Of a stretch of DNA of 64,000 nucleotides, positions 35,069-47,048 are shown piece after piece. This stretch comes from Dryomyza anilis (Eukaryota; Arthropoda; Insecta; Diptera; Dryomyzidae), in the NCBI GenBank assembly GCA_951804985.1, contig OX638130.1:39384751-39448750 (forward strand), given 5' to 3'. Made by a program: the position numbers and the translations under genes. The notes under the pieces are model-generated. The model ran no database searches, was not told the origin of the DNA, and was given only the letters and a program-made list of their open reading frames with translations. The first letter of the stretch is position 1. Each line of letters starts with the position of its first letter.

Positions 35069-36672
35069 GTGACAGATACCCAGAGCACACTGAAAATATG
35101 GAGGGATCACTTCTCTAAACTGCTGACCGGTGATGATGACCGCAATTCCACCGATAGAGAAGTAAACCCGGCAACCCCAGTACTTGATGACGACGTTGAT
35201 ATTCCGCCACCCGACCATGACGAGGTCAGAACAGCCATTGCTCGGCTGAAAAACAACAAAGCGGCAGGTGCTGATGGCACCGGTCCGGAGGCGAAGAGCT
35301 AATAGAGAGCATGCACGAGCTCGTAAGCAGAATATGGTCGGATGAAAGCATGCCAAGTGACTGGAACCTCAGTGTACTCTGCCCAATCCTTAAGAAAGGG
35401 GATCCCACTATCTGCGCCAACTACCGTGGGATCAGCCTACTCAATATCGCATACAAGGTTCTATTATGTGAAAGACTGAAGCCCATCGTCAACAAACTGA
35501 TTGGACCTTATCAGTGCGGCTTCAGACCTGGAAAGTCCACCATAGACCAGATTTTCACATTGCGCCTAATCCAGGAAAATACCCTAGAAAAACAGATCGA
35601 CACCTACCACCTATTAGTCGATTATAAAGCCGTCTTCGACACTCCGATAAGGGAACGATTATATGCCGCAATGTCTGAGTTCGGTATACCTGCGAAACTT
35701 ATAAGGCTTTGCAGGATGACCCTGAGCAACACACGTTGCTCAGTGTGAATAGGAACAGAACTCTCCGAGCCATTTCATACCGAACGAGGTTTCAAACAGG
35801 GTGACACCCTATCGTGCGACATTTTTAACTTGTTGATGGAGAAAATAGTTTGAGCTGCCGAACTCCGTCAAAGCGGCACTATCCTCAACAAAGGTGTCAT
35901 ACTGCTCGCATATGCCGACGATATTGATATCATTGGCAGGAGCACACGAGCAGTCAGCGCAGCATTCTCCAGATTGGAGAAAGAGTCGCATCGAATGGGT
36001 CTAGCGGTGTACGAGGACAAGACGAAGTTCCAAAAAGCTGATTTTGACAACCACAAGTTCGACATTGTGAAGGACTTCGTCTATCTGGGATCCAGCGTAA
36101 ACAGCATCAACGACGTCAGCCTGGAGATCAAACGGAGAATAACTCTTGCCAACAGGTGCTACTTTGGGCTCAGTAGGCAATTGAGAAGCAGAGCCCTCTC
36201 TCGCCGGACGAAAATAACGCTCTACAAGTCACTCATCATGCCCGTCCTACTTTATGGTGCAGAAACATGGACGCTGGCCTCCACCGATGAGACAGTACTG
36301 GGAGCGTTCGAGAGAAAGATTCTCCGTAAAATCTTTGGCCCTATCTGCTTTGCTAACGAGTATCGAAACAGGATGAACCACGAGCTGTATGAGTTATTCA
36401 ACGACATTGACATAGTCAAGCGCATCAAGATTCATCGGCTTCGCTGGCTAGGTCATGTCGAACGAATGGATGAAAACACTCCAGCCAAGAAGGTGCTTGA
36501 ATCGAAACTCGAAGGTGGACAGCGTAGAAGATGGCGTCCAAATCTGCGTTGGAAAGACCAAGTTGAGGACAACCTGGCAACGCTTGGTATTTCTAACTGG
36601 CGTCAGCGCGCGCAAAGCAGATCCGACTGGCGCGGCTTCATCTCAGCGGCCAAAACCGACCCACGGTTGTAA
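35069..36672 (+). pseudogene. Reverse transcriptase, RTE copy 2'
   Basis: Fragments 35069-35302 ('KNNKAAGADG'), 35311-35748 ('ANYRGISLLNIAYKV', 'CGFRPGKSTIDQIF') and 35974-36672 (C-terminal part to 'ISAAKTDPRL'). YADDIDIIG lies near 35910 in a frame closed by a stop at about 35851. It shares with copy 2 the deleted segment after 'EDKTKF', supporting duplication. Confidence 0.82.
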
Positions 36673-36691
36673 GGGCCATTTAAGTAAGTAA

Positions 36692-37395
36692 GGATATTTT
36701 ATAGTAGGTGTTATTAAGATAGTTAGGATTATCAAAGTTATAGTCGGTCTAAGCCGACTATAAACACCCTACACACCATTCAAAAAGGTGTATAGGTCAT
36801 AGGAATCCTGAAAATAACTACAAACTTTCAATCGCTGAAGAATTTCCATTCATTTGATACCCATTTGATACAAATTGGTAGGTGTACCGAATTTCAATAT
36901 TTTTTTTTTTGGGGAACCAAAAGTCGTTTCGCGGGAAAAAAATATTCATGTATTTGAGCATGAAATCAATATATATTTGACCAAAAAAGTTTACCTAAGC
37001 ACGTATACAGTAAAAGTGATCTGTAGATGTAAATTTTATATGAGTTGTTTGAATATAAATGGTCTGATCACAATGGACCGATCTCGCCAATTTTTTCGCA
37101 CATACTGCGTAGGTATAAAGTAACCTAAGTTATGAGTTTCAGTTATCTAACTTTTCATTTTTAAAGTAGTAGGGATTTACTGTATTCGTGCTTAAGTAAA
37201 CTCTTCTGGTCAAATATATATTGACTTCATGCTCAAATACATGAAAATAATGTTTTCCCGCGAAATTACTTGTGGTTCCAAAAAAAATCGAAATTCGGTA
37301 CACCTACCCATTTGTAAATATGGATATCAAATTAATGAAAATTCTTCAGCGATTGAAAGTTTGTAGTTATTTTCAGGATTCGTATACCCTGGTGA
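36692..37395. mobile_element. Family-B fold-back, mirror copy
   Basis: Reverse complement of 22893-23585, with CGGTCTAAGCCGACTATAAA at its start and the two inverted halves around about 37090. Confidence 0.75.
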
Positions 37396-37650
37396 TATTT
37401 AAGTTACACTTTTGTTTCACGCAGGTAGACCCGCCTGCGACAATCTCACTTGCGTATATCTTGCTGGTACACCTGCGATAATAATTTATAGGTTATCCAT
37501 TGCGAGTACTTTTAGAATATATATATAAAGAGGAAATGTGAGTCATACTGCTGCAAAAGATGTCCCAAACCAATTTCTGAAAATATAAAAACATGTTCAA
37601 TACAATTATTTGTATACCCCACACCTACACCTGCGGCCCGCCAAGACTTT
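37396..37650. other. ~250-bp sequence only in the right arm
   Basis: Absent from the equivalent point of the left arm (near 22892). It has GCAGGTAGACCCGCCTGCGA, an 8-bp GCAGG/CCTGC dyad, and TACCCCACACCTACACCTGC. Nature unknown; either an insertion here or a deletion there. Confidence 0.55.
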
Positions 37651-38934
37651 TTAATTAATATAAAAATATATATTTTTAAGAATTGAAAAATTTTAAAAAT
37701 ATGTTATTTTCAGGCGTTAAAATGATATTAAATAACATTACTAATCTTGGTTAAAAACTTATTAATTTATTTAAAAAAAATCATAATTTTTGTATTTTTC
37801 CAAAATTTTCCAAAATGAGTTTTTAATATAGAGTCTTAATTTATTTTCCTTATTTTCATTTTAAATATTATAAATGACGTTGTACAAATGGCATAACGAT
37901 AATGTTTACCTTTTTTCATCAAGTAATATTGTTTTATATTCATAAAATTTTAAATGTAATTTAAAGTTTTGAATTTCCCTTGGCTATATTTCACCGGCAT
38001 TTATAAAAAATATATGGTAGCGCATTGTTTTGTACATCTAAGTAAAACCGTGTACATCTAAATTACATTATTGTTTTTGGTTAGACTATTAAAAATAAAA
38101 GGAGAGAAAAATAATTAAAACTTAAAAATCATAAAAACTGGACAGTATTTAACAAAACCATTTTATCAAATAAAGGCGCAAATCAGAATAAAACAAGAAT
38201 CAAAAATTTGCAGACAAGAGTCTTGCATTGTACAAATTGGAATTGGATTCATTTTAAAATTTTTTTTAGTAAGTAAAACTTTTTGTATTAGAGACATTCT
38301 ACACCAAATCTACCGAAGTTCAAGACTCACCCTCTCCAGAGATACAGTGGTCCAAAGTTTCAAAATAATCAATAATTACTTTTTGTGGTTGTAGAAAAAA
38401 CTCGACCGTAGAATACTGTAAACCTCGTGTTAAGGATAATAAAACAAACTTCGTCATAACTTTTAAATCCGAACATCTAATCAATGGATTGTCCTTGAAA
38501 TTTAAATAAATTGCGCATAAAAAGGAACACTTTAAAAATTATATACAATATTTTAAAAACAACTTTTAAAATATGTTTAGGTATTATTTGTACCAAAAAC
38601 CTAAAAAATTTGGTAAGAAGTGATTTATGCGTCGAAGTTTTCTCGAACTAACTTGGATAACAAAAATCCGATCTCGTTGCTAATTTTTAAAATTTCGTAA
38701 TTTTCGTCCAGCAAAATTTTATGTTTGGATATTTAAACATTTTCCACATCGCAATATTTTTGAAATGTATCTCTATATATTTGAACAATTTGATGCAATA
38801 TTAAACCAGAATCGTTTTTATTATCGTTTCGAAAAAAAAAACGGCAATGTTTTCTACATATTGCATAATATGTAGTATGTATTTGTTTTCTGTAGTTTTT
38901 ATTTTTGAAATACGTGTACTACATAATACATAAA
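37651..38934. repeat. Right-arm spacer of 6-kb inverted duplication
   Basis: Reverse complement of 21769-22880. Non-coding. Confidence 0.82.
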
Positions 38935-40359
38935 AGCAACGAAGGAGCGATACAAAGAGAAGGGAAGAGAGACGGCTTTTCAGGCGTAAAAAAAGCGAAG
39001 CAGAAAGACGTGAGTGTGAAGAGATTGAGATGCATGGGGACAGGAATGAGGCTCGAAAATTATTCGAGAAAAAAAAATGAAGTAAACCCGGCAAACCCAG
39101 TATTTGATGACGACGTTCAGATTCCGCCACCCGACCATGACGAGGTCAGAACAGCCATCGCTCTGCTGAAAAACAACAAAGCCGCAGGTGCTGATGGCCT
39201 GAGGAGGCGAAGAGCTAATAGAGAGCATGCACGAGCTCGTAAGCAGAATTTGGTCGGATGAAAGGATGACTGGAACCCCAGTGTACTCTGCCCAATCCTT
39301 AAGAAAGGGGATCCCACTATCTGCGCCAACTACCGTGAGATCAGCCTACTCAATATCGCATACAAGGTTCTATCGAGCGTATTATGTGAAAGACTGAAGC
39401 CCATCATCAACAGACTGATTGGACCTTATCAGTGCGGCTTCAGACCTGGAAAGTCCACCATAGACCAGATTTTCACATTGCGCTTAATCCAGGAAAAGAC
39501 CCTAGAAAAACAGATCGACACCTACCACCTATTAGTCGACTATAAAGCCGTCTTCGACACTCCTATAAGGGAACGATTATACGCCGCAATGTCTGAGTTC
39601 GGTATACCTGCGAAACTTATAAGGCTTTGCAGGATGACCCTGAGCAACACACGTTGCTCAGTGAGAATAGGAACAGAACTCTCCGAGCCTTTTCATACCG
39701 AACGAGATTTCAGACAGGGTGACACCCTATCGTGCGACATTTTTAACTTGTTGATGGAGAAAATAGTTCGAGCTGCCGAACCCCGTCAAAGCGGCACTAT
39801 CCTCAACAAAGGTGTCATACTGCTCGCATATGCCGACGATATTGATATCATTGGCAGAAGCACACGAGCAGTCAACGCAGCATTCTCCAGATTGAAAAAA
39901 GAGTCGTGTCGAATGGGTCTAGCGGTGAACGAGGACAAGACGAAGTTCCTTGTGTCAACAAGCACAAAAGAGTCCGTGCGTCTTGGACAAAAAGCTGATT
40001 TTGACACCCACAAGTTCGACATTGTGAAGGACTTCGTCTGGGATCCAGCGTAAACCGTAACAACGACGTCAGCCTGGAGATCAAACGGAGAATAACTCTT
40101 GCCAACAGGTGCTACTTTGGGCTCAGTAGGCAATTGAGAAGTAGAGCCCTCTCTCGCCGTACAAAAATAACGCTCTACAAGTCACTCATCATGCCCGCCC
40201 TACTTTATGATGCAGAAACATGGACGTTGGCATCCACCAATGAGAGAGTACTGGGAGCGTTTGAGAAAGATTCTCCGAAAAATCTTTAGCCCTATCTGCT
40301 TTGCTAACGAGTATCAAATCAGGATGAACCATGAGCTGTATGAGTTATTCGATGACATT
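38935..40359 (+). mobile_element. RTE-type LINE copy 1', inverted duplicate, 3' end lost
   Basis: Same 5' truncation as copy 1 (20121-21768). Homology stops at 40359 in the middle of the RT C-terminus ('YELFDDI'), so this marks the outer breakpoint of the duplicated block. Confidence 0.82.
38989..40359 (+). pseudogene. Reverse transcriptase, RTE copy 1'
   Basis: Blocks 'ANYREISLLNIAYKV' (near 39330), 'CGFRPGKSTIDQIF', and in the 39478-40053 frame 'VDYKAVFDTPIRERL', 'FRQGDTLSCDIFNLL' and 'LLAYADDIDIIG'. The frame breaks at 40040 where the 'VYLGSSV' codons lost bases. Truncated C-terminus. Confidence 0.82.
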
Positions 40360-41516
40360 CAGTTGTAATGTTTGCTTAAGCGAAATATAGTTGGTCCTTT
40401 AAGCCAAATCTCAATTTGCGATTTGACCTCTGTTCTTATACTTTGACAATGTCTTCCACATGCGTTACGATATTTGTTAGTACAACGCATTAGCACGCTT
40501 AGTTAAAAATTTTAATACATCATTCAGTAAGCCTTTAATTAGCAGTAATAAAAAAGGTTTCATTTTAAAGTTATCATCTAGAAGTTAAAATTGATATAAA
40601 GGTAGTTTGGATCTTAGATATTATTTTGAGTTAGCGCAAAGGTTACGTTTGTACTTGATGCGTTTCTAATTAGTTACACTCAACTGTAAGTGGAACTTCG
40701 TGTCATAAAATAAAATGTTTGCATAAAATTTAATATTTATTATTGTCAAGTGAACAATTTTAATGAAATATAGTTATATGTGATATCGATTATTTGGTAA
40801 ATCTCAAAAAATATTCACAGGAAATAGGTATTTTTGTGCGTTGCTGATGTGTTTACGATATTTGTGAGAATTTACGTTTAAACTCATGAAATCTTTTTCT
40901 AATAATTAGGTATTATTTCTAACAACGTAAGCATTACCTAACGCAACATTTCGATTTGGTCATTAAGCTAGAATCATACGATTGATGCAAGAATAATATA
41001 AACTAAGATTTCGCACACTGTTAAATTTCGTGAACACTGTCAAATCCTTGACGTCACAGTGCAGGAACGAAATAAAGAAAAATTCGTAAAAGCGAAAGGG
41101 GGTAAAAAAACAATGTAAAGAAAAATGCATCACTTATTAGCAAATTCATTGATTGTTAAGTGTAGTAGATTTAAATTTTGAAAATCCTTGTGCATAATCT
41201 TTGTTTTATTATTGTTGCTATTAAGGCAAAGCATCATTTTTGTCAAATATCAATAAATGACGGCAAGTTTTCTGTTGACGCAGGAAATTTTATTTTTGTC
41301 AGTTTCAGTTCAAAAAAGCATCAACAAAAATTGTGTCGATATTTGTTGACGTCCGACTGGCTGAACATAAAACAAGCTAATTAATATTAAATTTTAGATT
41401 ATATTTTCTGTTATTTGTAATGGCGAATTGCTTTTGATGTGATATGTTTTTTGAAACTTTTGATTGTTATTGGAAACATTTAAAATTACTTGAATTACAA
41501 TTGTGTAATTCATTAA
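40360..41516. other. Interval without recognised gene
   Basis: AT-rich with slightly higher complexity than the neighbouring repeats. No domain recognised; the 68-codon frame at 41178-41384 matches nothing I know. Confidence 0.4.
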
Positions 41517-41633
41517 AATGTATTCAGTGCAACAAGCTATTTTCGAAGTAGACGGATTTAGAAAGCACATGAAAAAGCATTTCCAACCTACGTTCTCCCA
41601 TGCACCAACTAATTTTGATGTCTATGCTGACTA
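41517..41633 (+). CDS. Possible first exon of transposase-like gene 1
   Basis: From ATG the frame reads 'MYSVQQAIFEVDGFRKHMKK' then 'HFQPTFSHAPTNFDVYAD' and stops. The F-x-x-H-x3-H spacing looks like the tail of a C2H2 finger, which proteins related to gene 1 often carry at the N-terminus. The link to gene 1 (from 42715) is inferred from order and strand only; Y repeat material lies between. Confidence 0.3.
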
Positions 41634-42049
41634 AAAAAAAGACATAAATAAAGTTAATGCTTAGCCTCCATAGCAAACCAAATTTCAATCGAAAAGATGT
41701 ACTTTTTGTACAAGGTCTTATTCAGACCTTGGTGTTACACACAAAAGAAAAATTGTGTAATTTTACGATCATAAAGCGAGGCAACTTGTTTCCTCGCATT
41801 ATAGTAGCATTTTTAAACACGCGTTTAAAATTGAATCTCTAATGTTTAAATTTAAACTTTAAGAATCAACAATATGTGTGTAAAATTGTACATTAAAATG
41901 TGGAAAATTACTCTATTCTGGTGTGAAACTTAAACATAAAATTTGTAAAATTAAGCATTTCTAAAATTAAACATAAAATGTTTAATATGTACGGGGGTTG
42001 CGTTTCCGAAATGTTTAAGTATAATTTAGCTCTGAGAAAACCAATGCAC
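41634..42049. other. Interval without recognised gene
   Basis: AT-rich; CAAGGTCTTATTCAGACCTT at 41711-41730 forms a small perfect hairpin. No coding frame recognised. Confidence 0.4.
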
Positions 42050-42701
42050 TGATTTTTGAATCAACTTTTTTGATTTTCTTTATTATTTAAATTATTTTTA
42101 TAACCAAAATCAGAAGATTAAAAAAGTAAATGCATCGATGTCCGCAGTATTTCATGCACACAAAGCTAAAATGATACTCGTCCATTTCATTCACAACCTA
42201 AAAATAAAAAGAAAATTTGTTAAAATAATAACAAGAACACTTTAATATTTATGAATTCAAAATTCATTTAAAAATGTTTATAAAACCATTGTCTTTTATA
42301 GTTGAGTGATGTTCATTGATTATAGATGTCTTTACTGCAAGCTAGTTTTATTAGAATAAATAAGCATGGCTTGTCGTCATTTTCACTACAGACTAATAGT
42401 CGCAAGTTTCAACAAGATGTGCTTAAAATTCAACAAAGTTAGTGTAAAAATAAACAAATGATATGTAAATTTACTACGCGTGACTAATTTTAAACATTTT
42501 GTGCTTAATATCACACAACAAAGGTTTAAAAATGCAAATAAAATATGTATAAGTACACGTAAATAGTTGTAACATTAAACAATAATTGTCTAAATCGTTT
42601 TTTTACACACTCATATACGCATATGTGCACAAAATTCGCAAATTTACACAAAAAAATACACACTTATACGTAGTAATTTTAAATTCAGTTTTTAGAGTGT
42701 A
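42050..42701. repeat. Inverted repeat Y, right arm
   Basis: Reverse complement of 31211-31860, ending CAGTTTTTAGAGTGTA at 42701. It abuts the transposase-like pseudogene. Confidence 0.82.
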
Positions 42702-43728
42702 GATTTAATTTCAAAAATATTGCAAAATAAAGTACTAGGGTTATTAGAAAATGAAGATAATAAAATTAAGGAGAGTTAGTCTTGTCTGAAAAAGAGAAAC
42801 ATGGAAAGTTTTTCCAATTAAATTCATGTTCACAAATATATTTACTGATAAGATTTTAAACTATGTTTTAAATAACATAGATGGGCATATGACACAAACT
42901 GATGAAATATAAAATTTTGTTCAAGGGCATATGTGTAAAAGGAAGTTAGAAAGTTTTCCGCGCACACAAAAGTTAATACCATAATTCCTGTATATTGATG
43001 ACCTTCAGTATAATAACCCTTTAGGTTCCCAAACCCAATCTCTTTCTGCATTATGTATATCTTTTCCAAATAGAAATCCCCTTCAATTAGAAAATATAAA
43101 TTTAGTTGCTTTAATTGATAGTACAAATTTCAAAAATTATGGAAATAATTCGTGTTTATACGAACTAATTAATGTTTTAACTGATTTAGATAAAAAAGGA
43201 ATCGATTTTAAAATCGAAAACGAAACAGTTAATATAAAATTTTTACTTGGGCTTATAATAGGTGATAATTTAGGAGTTAATTCGGTTTTTAATTTTAGAA
43301 AAGGATTCAATTCTAATTCATTTTGTCGTTTGTGCAAGGAAACAAAAGTAACCACGGAACAATAATGCAGCGAAAAGTTTAAGATATAAAATGAATTATG
43401 CTAAAGATCTTTTAAAAAAAGATGTATACACTACAGGGATTTATAAAGACTCAATTGTTAATACTATCCCATTGTTTCACGTTACTGATAATTCTTTTGT
43501 TGATTTTATGCACGACTGCGCTGAAGGTGTCTTCCATTATGGAATATGCAAATCAAATTTACACTTTATTGGGCATAAACAATTAACAATAACAATGATA
43601 AATCAAAGAAATACTAGATTTAGAAGTTGGTAATAAATCACCAGATATCACACTACAAAGATTCAATACTAATAATTCGAATATGTCAGCCAGAGAGCTC
43701 TTAACATTTATACACTTCTTCCCTATTA

Positions 43729-44918
43729 AGGACTGCGTCGAATAAAATTGTCCGCTACAAAAATGAAAAAATCTAGTAATCGAATTTTTATAGAATAAAA
43801 TATTTTATTTTGCAAATTATTTTTAGATTTAAAAAAAAATATAAAAAACCAGAAATTAATATTTTTTAATAAAAAGTTTGAATTTTTCCGGAACCCCTTC
43901 CATTAATGTTGTAATGGTAGTGTCCGACACCCTCACAGCTGCTGAATACCACTTTCTTTTAAGTCTTGAAGGTCTTTGGCCACTTTTTTGTTGTCTTCAT
44001 CCCCTTTTTTACTAAAGCCCAGTATCTCTCAATCGGCATGAGTTCTGGACAGTTTGGTGGATTGGCTTCTCTAGGCACCAAAATCACTACATTTTGTTGG
44101 ATCCACTCTAAGGCCGTTTTGCTGTAGTGACATGAAGCGAGGTCAGGCCAAAAAAATGTGGACACTTCATGTTGGCGTAAAAATGGAAGCAATCTCTTTT
44201 GCAAGCATTCCTTCACATATATTTCGCTATTAATTGTACCCGATGTCACGAATGAGCTGCTCCTTTTTCCACAACTGCAAATTGCCTACCAAACAAGGAA
44301 TTTCTTTGGGAATTTTGTAATTTTTTTTATTTTAATTTTTCAGCGACATTTCCTCGAGAATCGGCTGTATAAAATTCCTGCCCAGGTAGCTGAGAAAAGT
44401 CCGCTAAAACATAAGTTTCGTCGTCCATTATGCAGCAATCGATTTTTTAAAAAAAAATCTTGGTTCAGCTTTTTAGCTCGTTGTTTTGCGGTTTCATTCT
44501 TGACGGCATTTCTATCCGGAACTTTTTGGACATTGTACGTCTTCAGCCCAGCTTCTTTCTTAGTCCTGCGCACGAAAGACTCTGAGCAATCCGTCTTTCT
44601 CGCCAATTTCCTTCTGGATATGCTTGGACCTTTCTTTAAAATATTCACAACCTTCTTCGATTTTTCACGATCATGTGGGCCTTTTTTTTACCAGAACCTT
44701 TCTTCCGATCAATACTCAAGTCTTCCTTAAAGTGGTTGATAACGCGAGAAATGGTCTTAGGGTTAGCCCTACCTCCTTGGCAATTTTTTTAAAAGACCAA
44801 CGAGGTTTTTTTTGAAAAATTTTAATTATATTTTCTCGCACTTCCACTTTGTTTGCCATTTTCGCGTTAAATAAATTTTGTATTGACTTTAACTGACACA
44901 AATTATGTTTTCAGTCCT
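43729..44918 (-). mobile_element. DD37E-type Tc1/mariner element, 1190 bp
   Basis: AGGACTG starts both ends: left AGGACTGCGTCGAATAAAAT at 43729, and right, read inward, AGGACTGAAAACATAATTTG at 44918. TA lies directly outside on both sides (43727-43728, 44919-44920), the usual target duplication. It is inserted in the coding sequence of gene 1, whose two halves continue on either side. Confidence 0.88.
43959..44859 (-). pseudogene. Mariner-type transposase, frameshifted
   Basis: Starts at 44859 ('MANKVEVRENIIKIFQKKP'), with two helix-turn-helix parts ('SFKKIAKEVGLT', 'SRRKLARKTDCSESFVRRT'). The first catalytic Asp lies in 'IMDDETYVLADF' (44405-44432), and the other two in 'FFWPDLASCHYSK' and 'PELMPIERYW'. 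I count 37 residues between D and E, so DD37E. Frames shift near 44450 (a run of A) and 44250-44340. The enzyme would cut and paste its TIR-flanked DNA in the nucleus. Confidence 0.85.
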
Positions 44919-45110
44919 TATGTTTTACGATATCGTGAGGTTTGGAAATTTGTTTGCATTATTGTGAAATTATTAGATTTGTTATTGAAAACGTCTTTTT
45001 CATTGGAAATGATACAAATTTTTAAAACTACTATACAAACACATAATGAAATGTACAGGCGTACATTTGACACATCTCTAGCTATTCGACAAAAAAAATA
45101 TTTTTAATAT

Positions 45111-45660
45111 CTTGAATATTGAATATAAACAATTACAATATAATGGTGTTACAGTTTTCTTTAATTAAAAAAAAAATAATAAAATATGCAATCAATGTAA
45201 TAAATTGTATGGTTTATGTTGATGTCAAAATAATTCATTGAAATAGATATGTAACTATAATCAAGGATTGAAATCAAAACGTGTAACGATTTCGGTTTTC
45301 AATAGAAGTAAAAGTCACCAACTACATTTTCAAAATAGTAATTATTCATTTACATAAATCATTATATATCTGTCATTTTCTGAACGATGATCTCAATATT
45401 TGTACCAAATAACAAAACTTATTCTATCAATTGATATTTCGACTTTAAAAATGCATAAATTAATTTTTATAATAATAATCAACAATAACTAGAAAAATAA
45501 ACCAATATTGTTTTTGGATATCGGCTTATTTCAGATTTTTGTATACCGGTATCGGTAAAGATTTTTATAATGAATCAGATTTAAAATGGTTATGGTTTAA
45601 ATCCATTAGTATAATATATACTTAAATATAAAATGTTCTTTCTAATTTTTTGGTGTCAAA
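45111..45660. other. Interval between genes 1 and 2
   Basis: AT-rich; no frame or repeat recognised. If gene 2 has a promoter or an upstream exon it should lie here. Confidence 0.35.
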
Positions 45661-45671
45661 AATTTCTAATT

Positions 45672-45800
45672 AATGAAGTGTCAGAATACACGCTTACAGA
45701 TTCTGATCATCCTCTTAATAATTCTCAGCCTGTCACGGAAAATAATCTGCTACAAATACTTAAAGAAATTGATGTGAATACGTTTATCAACAATGTCTTT
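45672..45800 (+). CDS. Gene 2 exon 1 (proposed)
   Basis: Open frame 'EVSEYTLTDSDHPLNNSQPV' then 'NLLQILKEIDVNTFINN'. A GTATAT donor follows at 45801. No clear initiator is visible; a distant first exon is possible. Confidence 0.4.
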
Positions 45801-45856
45801 GTATATATATCTGTATATATACATAATATAATTAATATTTTTATATTATAGTTAAG

Positions 45857-46005
45857 CGTGTAAATGAATATCAAATTTATGATTTATACAAAGATTTTAT
45901 TAGATCGCTAATACCGAAGGAGAAACTTGGTATACAAGCATGTTTTGCAAAGAAATATAGCACATGGGTCACAAAATGTAACGATCGAAGTTCAACAGAA
46001 ATCAC
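45857..46005 (+). CDS. Gene 2 exon 2 (proposed, no ATG)
   Basis: After a TATTATAGTTAAG acceptor the frame is 'RVNEYQIYDLYKDFIRSLIP' then 'KEKLGIQACFAKKYSTWVTK', open to 46036. The donor is uncertain (GTTCAA near 46001, or GTAATA at 46034). It keeps phase 0 with exon 1. It lacks an ATG, so it is only found as an internal exon. Confidence 0.45.
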
Positions 46006-46359
46006 AACGCAAGAAAAAAACAGGACCCACTTCGTAATATAATATTTAACATATTAACCTATTAAGGCCCCTTTAACAATCTTAGGTTACGAGAACTGTT
46101 TCTTAATCATCAATCAATTTCATTTGTAATTTTTTCAATTTCAATTTGAAAATCTCAATTTCATTTGGAATTTTCTCAATATCAAATATCAAGTATTTTT
46201 TGCTAAATTTTTATTAAATTTTATTAAATTGTGGTTGCTAGAGTTCAAATACAGATAGTGAAAACGGCTCTTAATGGGTTAACTTGACTTGAAAATATAT
46301 TATACAAATAAAATATTGGACCTTAAAAAGTTTATACGCATAATTAAAGGTGATAACAG

Positions 46360-46553
46360 AAATTCTGGATCGCAATATTTTAAAAACATTAAGGACTCAC
46401 TATGAAAACTATTCAGCGTTTGGCACAAGCGAACAAAATATTTTAACCAAATCGAGTGCGGCATTTTTTATCGCTAATAAAATTAGAATAACCAAACAAA
46501 CATTTTCGGCCATAGCTAAACAAATTAAAATTTTATTTCCCAACGAATCAGAG
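46360..46553 (+). CDS. Gene 2 exon 3
   Basis: TAACAG acceptor, GAG|GTAAAT donor. Encodes 'ILDRNILKTLRTHYENYSAF' ... 'AIAKQIKILFPNESE'. A helical region ending in L-F-P-x-E is followed, after the intron, by H-I-Y-Y-K-P, a junction I recognise from related unnamed proteins (F-P-x-E ... Y-Y). Confidence 0.6.
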
Positions 46554-46954
46554 GTAAATATTACAACTGTGAAAAATACATAGTTAACATACCATATTAT
46601 AGATTAATTATTCGAAGGTACATGACGAATTCTTACGGGAGGGTTTTTTTAAAATAAATTATTTTAAATTGTATTTAAAAGTATGTAAATTATTCATATA
46701 TTTTCTACTACATAAAATCATCAAGTTATCAAAATCATGTTATTTTTATTTATCAATAAAATTAAAAAGTTTCAAAGTCGCATTGAGTTTCCTTCTGTAA
46801 AAAATACTATATTATTTTATGTTTACTATTTGTCACTCATACGCATCAATACCTAATAAAAAGAATGAGATAAAATAATTATTCTGTTTGTTATTGCATG
46901 CAAATTAATAAAGGTTATTATAATATACAATAATAACATACATTATCATTTCAG

Positions 46955-47047
46955 CACATATACTACAAACCATCAACAAAAATGAAAAGAAAGGTTCAGC
47001 GAGCCAAAGGGAAGCTTATATCTCGGTACTACAATTGTAGTACGACA
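46955..47047 (+). CDS. Gene 2 exon 4, 5' half
   Basis: 'HIYYKPSTKMKRKVQRAKGK' then 'LISRYYNCSTT', stopped by the LTR at about 47049. The last part is an 18-bp perfect DNA palindrome, GTACTACAATTGTAGTAC (47026-47043). Confidence 0.6.
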
Positions 47048-47048
47048 A

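Larger units (their letters stand above)
33981..36691 (+). mobile_element. RTE-type LINE copy 2', inverted duplicate of copy 2
   Basis: GGGGGCGATTATCACAAGGC start, TAAGTAAG tail. It shares with 23586-26355 the lesions inside RT and the same 3' flank (GATATTTTATAG), so it arose by duplication of that locus. Its endonuclease deletion is larger than in copy 2. Confidence 0.85.
42715..45110 (+). pseudogene. Transposase-like gene 1, broken by stops and a mariner
   Basis: Readable blocks in order: 'YIDDLQYNNPLGSQTQSLSA' (42991-43050), 'FLLGLIIGDNLGVNSVFNF' then 'FCRLCKETK' (43240-43350), 'TGIYKDSIVNTIPLFHVTD' and 'FVDFMHDCAEGVFHYGI' (43430-43550), 'SARELLTFIHFFPI' (43685-43727); then, after the mariner, 'VWKFVCIIVKLLDLLLKTSF' and 'HNEMYRRTF' (44938-45075). 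This order (D-D, N-P-L-G, G-D-N-L-G, C-R-x-C, D-x-M-H-D-x-x-E-G-V) is that of large uncharacterised transposase-like proteins found in many animals; I cannot name the superfamily securely. Stops near 42900 and 43620 and the insertion make it a pseudogene. Confidence 0.68.

Noticed and set aside
44158..44730. 190-codon plus-strand frame
   Set aside because: Antisense shadow of the mariner transposase, which has recognisable motifs on the minus strand.
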